The notes beneath the pieces are model-generated. The model did not search any database. It was not told the DNA's origin and worked only from the letters and a program-made list of their open reading frames with translations. Positions 15,199-23,880 of a stretch of 49,863 nucleotides of DNA are shown one piece after another. Numbering within the stretch: position 1 is the first letter of the stretch; every line of letters starts with the position of its first letter. This DNA comes from a virus: the IMG/VR virus record IMGVR_UViG_3300006802_000134, positions 1 to 49,863 of that record; one strand, 5' to 3'. The translations under genes and the position numbers were made by a program.

Positions 15199-16166
15199 CC
15201 GTTAACGTAAGGCCTCCATTAAGGGAATCACAGAAGCCGCTTTCGTTTTACTGCTCCACAAATAACACGGCCACCGGATACGGGAGGATATGCTCTGCGT
15301 TCCTTGAGGCAATGGAACTCAACAGGGTTGGGCTCCATATGCGCCCTGACATTGTTCTGGATATCCCTGGATCAACGGCGTTCGAGAAAATCCGATTCAC
15401 GATGTGGGAGGCCAGCTCGCTCCCAAAATCATGCTACGGATTCATGCACGGGATGTCTTTGATCGTCCCAAGCAGGCACAACGTGGACGTGTTTCGTGAC
15501 GCTGGCTATAAGAACCCCATTCACGTCATTCCGCTTTGGGGTGATTCCGTCTTTAGGCCGATGCCGACATCTGGTCCGTTCAAGTTCATTTGTGTTGGAA
15601 AGGAAAACGGAGTTCCAAAGAGGAAGGGAATGGATCAGCTTGTGAGCTGCTTCAAGAGGGCATTCCAAGGCGTCACGGATGTTCGCCTGACCCTTAAGAG
15701 ATCACCTGACTGCAGCCGATTTGATCCGGCAGATGAAAGGATCTCTGTGGTTACGTCAGATCTGTCCAAGGCGGAATATGAGCTGATGCTTTCACAACAT
15801 CACTGCGGCGTTTTCCTTTCTGGGTTGGAGGGCTGGAACTTTCCAGCGTGCGAGCTTATGGCGACCGGAAGGCCGTCAATAGTCATTCCATACGGAGGGC
15901 CTGCTGATTTTACCACAAGGATGACATCGTGGCATCTTGAGTACGGAATGACTAGGGCTCCGGAAGACCACCCTTACTACGGGGTTGGGTTCGGGGCCGT
16001 AGCGGCCAACGATTCTGTTATCGAGTCGATGAGGGATGCGTTCTCGAACTGGTCGCGTCTTCTTGAGAAGGGAAATCTTTCGCTTGCTGCTTCGGCGATG
16101 TTCACGAAGCAAGCATTCCAGAGCCGCTTGAGATCTGTAATTCAGGCTCAGCTAGGAAGGTGCTGA
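15195..16166 (+). CDS. Glycosyltransferase, GT4-like (GT-B fold)
   Basis: 323 residues from GTG 15195 (GTGA overlap); ATG 15138 would give a longer form with a basic leader. The N-terminal lobe contains NNTATGYGRICSAFLEAMEL, typical of a GT-B acceptor domain; later come IVPSRHNVDVFRDAGY, the central FICVGKENGVPKRKGMDQLV and the C-terminal donor-site pattern FLSGLEGWNFPACELMATGR with E-x7-E spacing as in GT4 enzymes. It would transfer a sugar, perhaps onto virion proteins or modified DNA bases. Codon use is different from neighbours (many AGG, AGA, ATA), which suggests recent arrival. Location among tail genes favours glycosylation of virion or host-surface parts. Confidence 0.8.
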   Translation: MTVNVRPPLRESQKPLSFYCSTNNTATGYGRICSAFLEAMELNRVGLHMRPDIVLDIPGSTAFEKIRFTMWEASSLPKSCYGFMHGMSLIVPSRHNVDVFRDAGYKNPIHVIPLWGDSVFRPMPTSGPFKFICVGKENGVPKRKGMDQLVSCFKRAFQGVTDVRLTLKRSPDCSRFDPADERISVVTSDLSKAEYELMLSQHHCGVFLSGLEGWNFPACELMATGRPSIVIPYGGPADFTTRMTSWHLEYGMTRAPEDHPYYGVGFGAVAANDSVIESMRDAFSNWSRLLEKGNLSLAASAMFTKQAFQSRLRSVIQAQLGRC

Positions 16167-16257
16167 TTGGAACATTACACGACTCCTCATCGCATCTGAA
16201 TTCAACATGGTGGTATGGACCGAGCAATGGCTTCGCTTTCTGGGGAGCCTTTGAAGC

Positions 16258-17958
16258 ATGGCCTCAAACGATAAGAGCGTCCTGATTGGAAGGCTTTCCG
16301 GAACAGCCGGAAAGGGCACCGGCGCGAACACAGGTCTCGGCACAGCAGATGTGCTGGTTCCGGAGTTCCCAATACTGCCGAGCCGAATCACGGAGGAGAC
16401 GGCGCGTCAATTCAGGCAGGACGTTGAGCGGTGGAGGTCCAGCTTTCAGGCTCAGTTTCCGATACCGCTCCCGACTCCGGACACATTTGACCCGACTGGT
16501 CTCCAGTCCCAGATTGACAGTGTCCTCGCAAGCGTCTCGGCGCTGCAGGCATCTCTGGCTCAGCTGCAGGCGGATTCCGGAACGTCAACAGATGACGGCG
16601 AGTGCCACTGCACCAAGGCCGATGTTGGCCTAGGCAACGTCGACAACACATCAGACATCGCAAAGCCGATCAGCTCGGCAACTCAGTCGGCCTTGGATGG
16701 GAAGTCCAATGTCGGCCACACCCACACAGGCTCCCAGATCACGGATCTTGGGACGATGGCCTACCAGAACTCCGACGACGTCAACATCACCGGAGGGGTA
16801 ATTGAGGGATATTACTCGCTGCATTCGGCTGCGGTGTGGGAGTTCGTCAAGAACACCTCTGGAAGCACCATCGCCAAAGGCACGCCAGTCTACATCGTAT
16901 CGCGCACCGGAACCCACATCGACATTGCCCCAGCTGATGCCGCCAACTCGGCCAAGATGCCAGCGATTGGTGTGGCTCAGGACCAGATCGCAATCGGTGC
17001 CAATGGCTACATCCATGTCATCGGAACTGTCACTGGAATCAATACCTCCACGGCAACCATTGGCCAGACCGTCTACGTGGCCGCAGGGGGCGGTTTCACA
17101 CTCACAAAGCCGTCCTATCCCAATCTGATCCAGAACATCGGCAGGGTGACAAAGGCGGCGAACAATGGAGAGGTGCTGGTTCTGGGTCCTGGGCGCACAA
17201 ACGACGTCCCAGCGCTATCCAACAAGACCGTCTTCATCGGAAACTCGTCTGGGAACGCCGAGCAGAGGGCTCTAACGGTCAGTGACATCACTGGTCTCGA
17301 TCCGAACGCCTACAACGAGACCGATTTCCTGACTTGGAGCCGCTGCATCTACGTTCCGAACACGGCCTCAGCCCAGCAAACGTCGCTTGGCTATGGTGCC
17401 AGCGACAATGGAACGGCATCGAACATCGGAGGTTCGGCCACGGAGCTTCTTGGACGGAATTGGGTGAGCGCAGCCAGCATTGGCAGCACGTTTGGGTGGT
17501 CATCTGGAGCGATTTTCATCTCGGACCACGAGGTGAGGCACTACATCAACGCCAAAATCTCCACAGACACCACTTCAATGCGGTTCTGGGTAGGTCTTGC
17601 CGGCACCACGCTTGGGAATCTCAGCTCTGACACGCCAAACCAGCATCTAGCCATCTTCAGGTATTCGTCGGAAGCCCCAGATACCAACTGGAAGGCAGTA
17701 ACCTGCGCTGGAACAGGCTCTTCCAGCACGGTCACGGACACTGGGGTGGCGGTTGGAACATCGGCCAAGACATTTGGCATCGTTTACACCCCGTCCGAGG
17801 TGAAGTTCTATATCAACGCCACTCTCGTGGCCACTCACACGACAAACCTTCCGGCAACTGGACAAACATTGAGGGTTCACGCTGGCGGTGTGAACGTGGC
17901 GGCGGCTGCAAGGAACTGCAGGGTCTATTGGGCCAACGGGTTGCACCGGCTTCAGTAA
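16258..17958 (+). CDS. Tail fibre / spike protein
   Basis: 566 residues. The N-terminal 100 residues form a virion-anchor region (LVPEFPILPSRITEETARQF) followed by a coiled segment (QSQIDSVLASVSALQASLAQ). Then come the fibre repeat KADVGLGNVDNTSDIAKP and SNVGHTHTGSQITDLGT, which are widespread in phage fibres, and a beta-rich middle. The C-terminal 230 residues resemble a lectin-like jelly roll (FWVGLAGTTLGNL; FGIVYTPSEVKFYIN), suited to bind sugars on the host. It is one of at least two fibre systems in the window, the other being at 1-2105. Confidence 0.82.
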   Translation: MASNDKSVLIGRLSGTAGKGTGANTGLGTADVLVPEFPILPSRITEETARQFRQDVERWRSSFQAQFPIPLPTPDTFDPTGLQSQIDSVLASVSALQASLAQLQADSGTSTDDGECHCTKADVGLGNVDNTSDIAKPISSATQSALDGKSNVGHTHTGSQITDLGTMAYQNSDDVNITGGVIEGYYSLHSAAVWEFVKNTSGSTIAKGTPVYIVSRTGTHIDIAPADAANSAKMPAIGVAQDQIAIGANGYIHVIGTVTGINTSTATIGQTVYVAAGGGFTLTKPSYPNLIQNIGRVTKAANNGEVLVLGPGRTNDVPALSNKTVFIGNSSGNAEQRALTVSDITGLDPNAYNETDFLTWSRCIYVPNTASAQQTSLGYGASDNGTASNIGGSATELLGRNWVSAASIGSTFGWSSGAIFISDHEVRHYINAKISTDTTSMRFWVGLAGTTLGNLSSDTPNQHLAIFRYSSEAPDTNWKAVTCAGTGSSSTVTDTGVAVGTSAKTFGIVYTPSEVKFYINATLVATHTTNLPATGQTLRVHAGGVNVAAAARNCRVYWANGLHRLQ

Positions 17959-18006
17959 AGGCGACTCCGTCTTGCGGCTTGGTGTGGGCCGTCGTAGGAC
18001 CGTGGA

Positions 18007-18726
18007 ATGAGTTCGCCGGTAACAGGCTCTTCATTCGTCATTGCGGGACAGAATCAATCGATCTGCGACAGGCTGACCAACCTTCTCGGCCTCAGCAGCA
18101 AGATGAAGCTGTGGTTCGACTGGGCATTCACCTCCAATGGGAATGCCACGACCGATTTCAAGGCGATGTTCCTGCCTCCCCCTGGGACCATTTTGGCCTA
18201 CTACCTCAAGGCTCCAGAGGCCACGGTGAAGAGCACCATCGAGATGCTCGGAAGGGATGCAGGGGACACAAGCGGAACGCCTTTCTGGGTGCTTTGTGAC
18301 GGAACAAGCGGCACCCCTGATCTTCGTGGCAGAGTTATTGTTGGAGGTGGCGCTGGTGCTGGTCTAACGAATCGTTCGGTTGATGGGTCCGTATTCGGCA
18401 CTGAGACGATCACCATAGGCCAGAGCAATATCCCCACCAAGGATCACTATCATGGCGTCGGCGACACATGGACCCCGAACTACGACGGGGATGATGATCT
18501 AACCTTCATCCAGAGGCGTTGGACCGATCCAAACAACCAGTCCTGGGGGCAGTCAGTCTTGAGGTCTGTGGAGGCTGGCAGCAGCGGAGCCAGAAACACT
18601 GGATTCATCGGAACCACCAACGCAATCGCGGTCGACTCAACGGACTCTGGAACGGTCTCTCCCGTAAGCATCGTCCAGCCCGCTGTGGCTATCTGGTACA
18701 TGATGAGAACCACCCGCGAGGCATGA
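18007..18726 (+). CDS. Tail collar-domain fibre protein
   Basis: 239 residues. The core PPPGTILAYYLKAP ... FWVLCDGTSGTPDLRGRVIV is the signature of the phage tail collar domain, found at fibre tips and short tail fibres; HYHGVGD supplies the His that often binds metal in such tips. The C-terminus returns to beta structure ending AVAIWYMMRT. The stop overlaps the start of the metallophosphoesterase gene as ATGA, so the two are made together. Confidence 0.85.
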   Translation: MSSPVTGSSFVIAGQNQSICDRLTNLLGLSSKMKLWFDWAFTSNGNATTDFKAMFLPPPGTILAYYLKAPEATVKSTIEMLGRDAGDTSGTPFWVLCDGTSGTPDLRGRVIVGGGAGAGLTNRSVDGSVFGTETITIGQSNIPTKDHYHGVGDTWTPNYDGDDDLTFIQRRWTDPNNQSWGQSVLRSVEAGSSGARNTGFIGTTNAIAVDSTDSGTVSPVSIVQPAVAIWYMMRTTREA

Positions 18727-20039
18727 AGCGACTTCCTCCAGTAAAGGACGTTTCCATTGCGCTCAGCGCTGGCCAGCTTGATCTGAGGTCTCCATCCGGA
18801 AGAACTCAAGAGGGAGCGTTCCGACTGATCGTCAATGCGATCGGAGACTCTCGAGGACAGCTCCGTCGTCTTGGAGGATGGCGTCGTCTTGCGCTTAGCG
18901 AGCCAATGACCGACATGACCTTCGCAGTCATCTCCGACTATGGCGTTGGAAATGAGAATGAGCTGGCTGTCTCCAATCTGGTAAAGAGCTGGAATCCGGA
19001 GTTCATCGTCACTGCCGGAGACAATGTCTACGGTGTCAGCCCAGCGATTACGGCGGACTCAACGATCGTATTCTCTGACACAACCACCTACACGGCTGAC
19101 TATCTCAACAGCCTTGAGTCGGCGAATCAGGTCTTCAACAACGTGGTGGTTGGGTACTATGGAGACTACCTGACCAGCAACTCGTTCTACCCGACGATAG
19201 GCAACCACGACGTCGACTTCGACGGCACCGCAGTGGGAGGGCCGAAGTGGTTTCGCAGCAAGTTCCCTCACCTGTTTCAGAACAACACAAAGAACTACTA
19301 CACGTTCCAGCGTGGAGATGTTGGGTTCTTCATTGTCAGCTCTGGCTACAGAACGAACGGAACCGTGTTCGAGCCGGATGGCAATAACAGCGTCAGCGTC
19401 CAAGCGAACTGGCTCAGGGCTCAGCTCGCCGCCAGCAAGGCTCGGGTAAAGGTTGTGGTGTTCCATCACCCGCCTTTCTCCAGCACCTCTGGCTATTCGT
19501 TCATCAACCTGAACTGGGACTTCTATGGCTGGGGCGCTGACGTGGTCATCAATGGTCACGCACACAACTACCAGAGGTGGTTGGACAAGCCGTCATCAAC
19601 CACGCCGCTGCCATACATTGTCGCGGGCATTGGTGGAGCCAATCTCTACAACTTCAACCAGAGCACGACCGGCTCTGTGGTGGACAACCCTCCACGGTTT
19701 GGAGCTCTCCGATGCACGGTTCACGGCCACGAGCTGAAGATCGAGGCCATTGCAGTTGGTGGTGCGATCATCGACTCGATCGTGATCTGCACTGCGATGA
19801 ATGAGGATCTGCATGATCAGTTCCCAGACTTCCCAGATGTTGCATCGGTATCGCTGACGTCGCCCACGGTCTACGTGGTGAATCCAGTGGTTGTGGCAAG
19901 CTCTGAGGTATCGGTTGCGATCACCGTGTTCAGCGCAATCGCCATCACTGCGCCAGAGGTAGAGGCGACCAGCTTTCCAACACTGGTCTCTCCAACCATA
20001 AGCGTGGTCGCGCCAACAGTAACTGCCACTGGTTCCTGA
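18723..20039 (+). CDS. Calcineurin-like metallophosphoesterase (purple-acid-phosphatase-like)
   Basis: 438 residues from ATG 18723. All motifs of the superfamily are present in order: AVISDYG (about residue 70), AGDNVYG (about 99), GNHDVDF (160), FHHPPF (248) and NGHAHNYQRW (278); the GHxHxYxR form matches purple acid phosphatases. The enzyme would cut phosphate esters using two metal ions. An N-terminal 60-residue segment (SIALSAGQLDLRSPSGRTQE) and a C-terminal 75-residue Val/Thr/Ser/Pro-rich repeat region (SLTSPTVYVVNPVVVASSE) flank it and look like virion-attachment parts. Placed between collar and nozzle genes, it is probably carried on the particle, perhaps to strip phosphate from cell-surface polymers. 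Confidence 0.85.
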   Translation: MKRLPPVKDVSIALSAGQLDLRSPSGRTQEGAFRLIVNAIGDSRGQLRRLGGWRRLALSEPMTDMTFAVISDYGVGNENELAVSNLVKSWNPEFIVTAGDNVYGVSPAITADSTIVFSDTTTYTADYLNSLESANQVFNNVVVGYYGDYLTSNSFYPTIGNHDVDFDGTAVGGPKWFRSKFPHLFQNNTKNYYTFQRGDVGFFIVSSGYRTNGTVFEPDGNNSVSVQANWLRAQLAASKARVKVVVFHHPPFSSTSGYSFINLNWDFYGWGADVVINGHAHNYQRWLDKPSSTTPLPYIVAGIGGANLYNFNQSTTGSVVDNPPRFGALRCTVHGHELKIEAIAVGGAIIDSIVICTAMNEDLHDQFPDFPDVASVSLTSPTVYVVNPVVVASSEVSVAITVFSAIAITAPEVEATSFPTLVSPTISVVAPTVTATGS

Positions 20040-20042
20040 TCC

Positions 20043-21878
20043 ATGAGCGAGTACATCACATTCCTTGGGAACATGCGTGGGGACAGCGGGGACACTCGGC
20101 TCCTTGCCGGAACCAGATCCCGCCTGTTTGCCAACAGCGGACTGGATGGCAACTGGAGGATCCTCTACGACAACGCTGGCGGGGTTCGGCCGGAGGCTGG
20201 CGTTCCGGAAACCCGATGGAAGTTCGCCCAGATCGGTGGCATCGCAGTCTTCACAAACGGTGTGGACTCTCCGATTTGGTGGAGCCATGAGGGCATAGGA
20301 GACGGCACCTCAACGAACTCTGCTGCACCGATAGACGATCTCATTGCGCTAGACATCACGTTGGCTCAGGTGGTCGGAGCGTGGCGTGGCTTCATGTTCC
20401 TTGGGAACACGGTCACCGAGGGCAGCATGAACGTGAATCGGATCTACTGGTCCGACTTCAACGACCCGCTGAGCTTCACTCCGCTTCCGGATTCTCTGGC
20501 TGGCTACATCGACTTGGGCGCTGATGAGCGTGTGCTGGCAATGGAGCCGCTCGGTGGGCAGTTCCGCGTCTACACCGACAAGGCGATCTACGATGTGAAC
20601 CTCGTGGGCGGCGAGGAGGTCTTCAACTTCAGGGAGGTCTACCGAGGACCATCAGCCCTGAGGTTCCAGAACTCGCTGGTCAACCTTGGGTCAATCCACA
20701 TCTACGCTGGTGAAGATACCCTTTACGCTCTTGGCGAACTGGACCGAAGCCCTCAGCGCATTGAATGGCTCTTCAAGGCCTCTGGTGCGATTTACGAAGG
20801 AGTGCGGGCCGAGTACCTCGGCAGCATTCCGAACACCACGTTTGGCGCTTACGGCAAGGTCAACCGCAGCGCCTGCTACAACGTCGTTGGCGGCTACAAC
20901 GAAGAGGACCGTCAGGTGTGGATGTCTTGGTGCGCTGATGACGAGCTGGTGCCGCAGCGAACCCTCATCCTTCAGCTGGACACGCAGAAGGCCTGCATCG
21001 TTGACTCTGGATTCACTGCCTTCTGTTCTCACCTTCCGGCTTATCAGGTAAGCGTGAGGCGCTGGCTGGCCGATCTTGGCGTCTGCAATCCCTCCACCGG
21101 AGGAAGGCTTGGGGATCGAGAGGGGAACCCATTCCCAGCCAACTTCGTGCTGAATACCAGCCTTTTGTACATCAAGAACAGCCCCGAGAACTACGAGGCT
21201 GATCCGTCGGCAAACTCGCTCTGTGCTCTGGCGAACAGCGATCCATCCATTGAGCCCGACTGCACGCCATGTGCGAACGGTTACAAGTTCATCATGGCCT
21301 CGTCTCAGGACAAGTGCCTGAAGGAATACGACCCAGACTTCTACGGCAGGGAGCTGTGCATCCGTGATGAGCAGTACCGATCGTTTGCTGCTGACACGTG
21401 GACTTCGATTGATCACCCAACCACTACCACTTGTCGCACCACGGACAGCCCATACTACGTGGCCTACGAGGACCGAGGATACGTAACCATCCTTCAGACA
21501 GACTCTCAGGATATGGGCGGTCCGAACAACAAGACGGTCAGTCGTATTGCGGTTGAGTACGATGCGCCTGACGTGGCGGACTCCAAGGCGGCAAAGCTGC
21601 ACGCCGATGTCGGCTATGGAGCCCAGCCGAGGCAGCTCATCTGGCAGGGCAGCGCGCCTCGTCCTATCGACCGACTATCGACCGAAGCTGAGGCGGCGTT
21701 GATAGCTGCCAATAAGCGGCCCAATCGGATGGCCACGTTCCAGTTCTTCAGGACAGGCTCTCAGATCGGGTTCCGAATCATGGTGGCTGATGCCAACAAG
21801 GGGCCGGTCATAGGAGGGGCGGTGTCGCTCAACGAGATGACCATCGGGATGAGAACCTCGCATGGCGACTATTTCTAG
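20043..21878 (+). CDS. Tail nozzle-like protein (T7 gp12-like tubular protein B)
   Basis: 611 residues. Beta-propeller-like repeats: RLFANSGLDGNWRILYDNAG, NRIYWSDFNDPLSFTPLPDS, LGADERVLAMEPLGGQFRVY, KAIYDVNLVGGEEVFNFREV. The 'WSDFNDPLSF' type segment and a 'gxxxxVYTDKAIY' element are common to nozzle proteins of podovirus-like tails. A Cys-rich insertion near residues 390-460 (CALANSDPSIEPDCTPC) is unusual and may be a metal site or disulfide knot. Expected at the distal end of the short tail, closing it before ejection. Confidence 0.7.
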   Translation: MSEYITFLGNMRGDSGDTRLLAGTRSRLFANSGLDGNWRILYDNAGGVRPEAGVPETRWKFAQIGGIAVFTNGVDSPIWWSHEGIGDGTSTNSAAPIDDLIALDITLAQVVGAWRGFMFLGNTVTEGSMNVNRIYWSDFNDPLSFTPLPDSLAGYIDLGADERVLAMEPLGGQFRVYTDKAIYDVNLVGGEEVFNFREVYRGPSALRFQNSLVNLGSIHIYAGEDTLYALGELDRSPQRIEWLFKASGAIYEGVRAEYLGSIPNTTFGAYGKVNRSACYNVVGGYNEEDRQVWMSWCADDELVPQRTLILQLDTQKACIVDSGFTAFCSHLPAYQVSVRRWLADLGVCNPSTGGRLGDREGNPFPANFVLNTSLLYIKNSPENYEADPSANSLCALANSDPSIEPDCTPCANGYKFIMASSQDKCLKEYDPDFYGRELCIRDEQYRSFAADTWTSIDHPTTTTCRTTDSPYYVAYEDRGYVTILQTDSQDMGGPNNKTVSRIAVEYDAPDVADSKAAKLHADVGYGAQPRQLIWQGSAPRPIDRLSTEAEAALIAANKRPNRMATFQFFRTGSQIGFRIMVADANKGPVIGGAVSLNEMTIGMRTSHGDYF

Positions 21879-21924
21879 CACTTGGCACTGAAGAACCATC
21901 AACTCTAGGTAAAACAACACGCTT

Positions 21925-22947
21925 ATGGCAGGAGTATTCAATCTTGGGGGTGTGCTCGACGCGTTCAGTCCACCGAAACTGAATCGGATCTACAACAGCC
22001 CAGAGCTTCAGGGCCAGATCGACACCTCGGTCGGCGGAATGACCGACTACCGAACCAAAGCCGGACAGTCACTGAGCAACTTTGAAAGGGCCAACAGGGA
22101 CGCCATCAATCAGGCCCGACGTCTCACTCAGCAGACTGAGGGCGAGGTTGGAGGGCTGCTTGGCGGACTGCGACAGGCCAGCTACCTGTCCGATCGTGAG
22201 CGCACCCGCGAAGGAGACCTTGCTGCGCTCAACCAGCTTCTTGGCCAGCTGGGTGGAGGAATGTCTCGTGCCGACAAGGCGGCTGCTTCTCGACTTGGCT
22301 ACGCTGGTCGTCCTTCCAGCAGCTACATGGACAAGCAGCGGTCGAGCTATCTGGGTGCATTTGGCGCTCCGATTGCCAGCCAGATCTTCGCTGGCCTGAA
22401 CCCAGCCGCAGCAGGTGCAGCCAGTGAGCGTGGTGCGAACATCAATCAGCAGCTCGGCCTGATGGATTACCGCAATCAGATGCCTCTGGGCCTTGCTCAG
22501 CTGGAGCTCAACCCGCTTCAGGCGCTGCAGCAGTCCAGAGCCAGTGAGATTGGCCAGCTCGGTGGCCTCAGCGACGTCAACAAATCCAACCTTGCTGGAT
22601 TCAAAGAGGAGCGGAACAAATGGGCTGCAGCTGCTGGCGCTGTGGACGAGAGCCTCAACTCAGCCCTGGATATTGCCATGTCGCTCTACAGTGGCGGCTT
22701 GGTTGGTGGCGGTGGTGGCGGTGGGGCGGGAGGTCTTCTTGGAGGACTGATGGGCGGTGGTCAGCGCCAGCAACAGCCAGCGCAGAGGTCTCCGATGTTC
22801 TACGGTCTTCCCAAGCCGACCTACACGCCTCAGCCAATAATGGCCCCTAGCGTAGGGCTGACTGGTCCGATCGGTTACGGCGTCTACGGCGGATCACCAA
22901 CACCTCAGTTCTTCGGAAACTACGGGGTGTCCTACGGCAACCCCTAA
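21925..22947 (+). CDS. Internal virion-type protein
   Basis: 340 residues, rich in Gly, Gln and Ala. Helices such as ERANRDAINQARRLTQQTEG and LAALNQLLGQLGGG are followed by LDIAMSLYSGGLVGGGGGGG and an aromatic Pro/Tyr tail (YGLPKPTYTPQPIM; GVYGGSPTPQFFGNYG). Such proteins between the nozzle and the giant protein are usually packaged in the head and ejected to form the DNA channel. Its leader (AGGTAAAACAACACGCTT) is A/C-rich with only AGG as a ribosome site. Function inferred from position and composition. Confidence 0.6.
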   Translation: MAGVFNLGGVLDAFSPPKLNRIYNSPELQGQIDTSVGGMTDYRTKAGQSLSNFERANRDAINQARRLTQQTEGEVGGLLGGLRQASYLSDRERTREGDLAALNQLLGQLGGGMSRADKAAASRLGYAGRPSSSYMDKQRSSYLGAFGAPIASQIFAGLNPAAAGAASERGANINQQLGLMDYRNQMPLGLAQLELNPLQALQQSRASEIGQLGGLSDVNKSNLAGFKEERNKWAAAAGAVDESLNSALDIAMSLYSGGLVGGGGGGGAGGLLGGLMGGGQRQQQPAQRSPMFYGLPKPTYTPQPIMAPSVGLTGPIGYGVYGGSPTPQFFGNYGVSYGNP

Positions 22948-22960
22948 TCTCATCTGAAAT

Positions 22961-23863
22961 ATGGCAACCTACGGATCTACTCTCGACTCTCTGATGGCGA
23001 ATCGCGTGGCCCAGCAGGCCGCTAACGCCGCAGAGCAGAACGCCTACCGCAACTATCTCAATGCAGTTGCGAACACCAACATTCGCCGATCTGAGGGCGA
23101 GGCGTTGGATCGCTATCGTCAGGGCGAGCTCGGCATTCGCGGTCAGGACGTGATGGGCATAAACGAGTATCGTCGTGGCCAGATCGGCATTGGCGAGACA
23201 GACGTTCGCAACAGGGGAACCTATCAAAACGAGATGGCCCGCATTGCTGGTCTTGAGGCTGTGAATCGGGCCGACGCCATTCGCGAGCAAGGCCGCCTAC
23301 AAGAAGCGATGATGAAGACTCAGGAGCGTATGGCCGGTTTGCCTTATGAGAAGGTGCCTGCGGAGCGCCAGAGGTACTTTGATCTGTTGCAGGCCAATCC
23401 CAACATGATGGCTACGCCTGAGGAGCGCATGATGCGGCTGAGTCAGCAACAGGAACGTCAGAAGGAGTACGGAACTGCGGTCCAGAAAGCGATCGAGGAC
23501 TACTACCAGCAGGCAACAGGCCCGCTCGGTGGTGCATTTACATGGAACTCTCCGATGACGGACATGATTCTAGATGAGCTTTCTAAGAATAAGTCGAAAT
23601 CTGTTCCGCAAGTTGCCGCCGAGCTCGTCGGAAAGCAGATGCAGGCGATGTATGGGATATCATCTCCTGATCCTCAGCAAATGACACCAGCTCCAACTGG
23701 GATAGATGGTACAAATAGGCTTCCTTCATCTGTTCTGGATCCTCTCGTATCAACCAATATGTCAGGGCAGAATCCAGCTAGAGTTGATTTTAGTGTAGGA
23801 ACAAACGCAGCTACGATTAATCCTCTTGGCCGTTTCTGGCTGCAGAATAATCCGGCTCGCTAG
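22961..23863 (+). CDS. Internal virion-type protein, helical
   Basis: 300 residues. The first two thirds are helical and rich in Arg, Gln and Glu (AAEQNAYRNYLNAVANTNIR; GRLQEAMMKTQERMAG; MMRLSQQQERQKEYGTAVQK), with a repeated pattern YRQGELGIRGQDVMGINEYR / GQIGIGETDVR. The last 100 residues (from about 23540) shift to markedly more AT-rich DNA and Ser/Asn-rich protein ending FWLQNNPAR. Probably ejected with the genome like its neighbours. The change in base composition suggests an exchanged 3' part. Confidence 0.6.
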   Translation: MATYGSTLDSLMANRVAQQAANAAEQNAYRNYLNAVANTNIRRSEGEALDRYRQGELGIRGQDVMGINEYRRGQIGIGETDVRNRGTYQNEMARIAGLEAVNRADAIREQGRLQEAMMKTQERMAGLPYEKVPAERQRYFDLLQANPNMMATPEERMMRLSQQQERQKEYGTAVQKAIEDYYQQATGPLGGAFTWNSPMTDMILDELSKNKSKSVPQVAAELVGKQMQAMYGISSPDPQQMTPAPTGIDGTNRLPSSVLDPLVSTNMSGQNPARVDFSVGTNAATINPLGRFWLQNNPAR

Positions 23864-23880
23864 ATACAACCATAAAGGCC

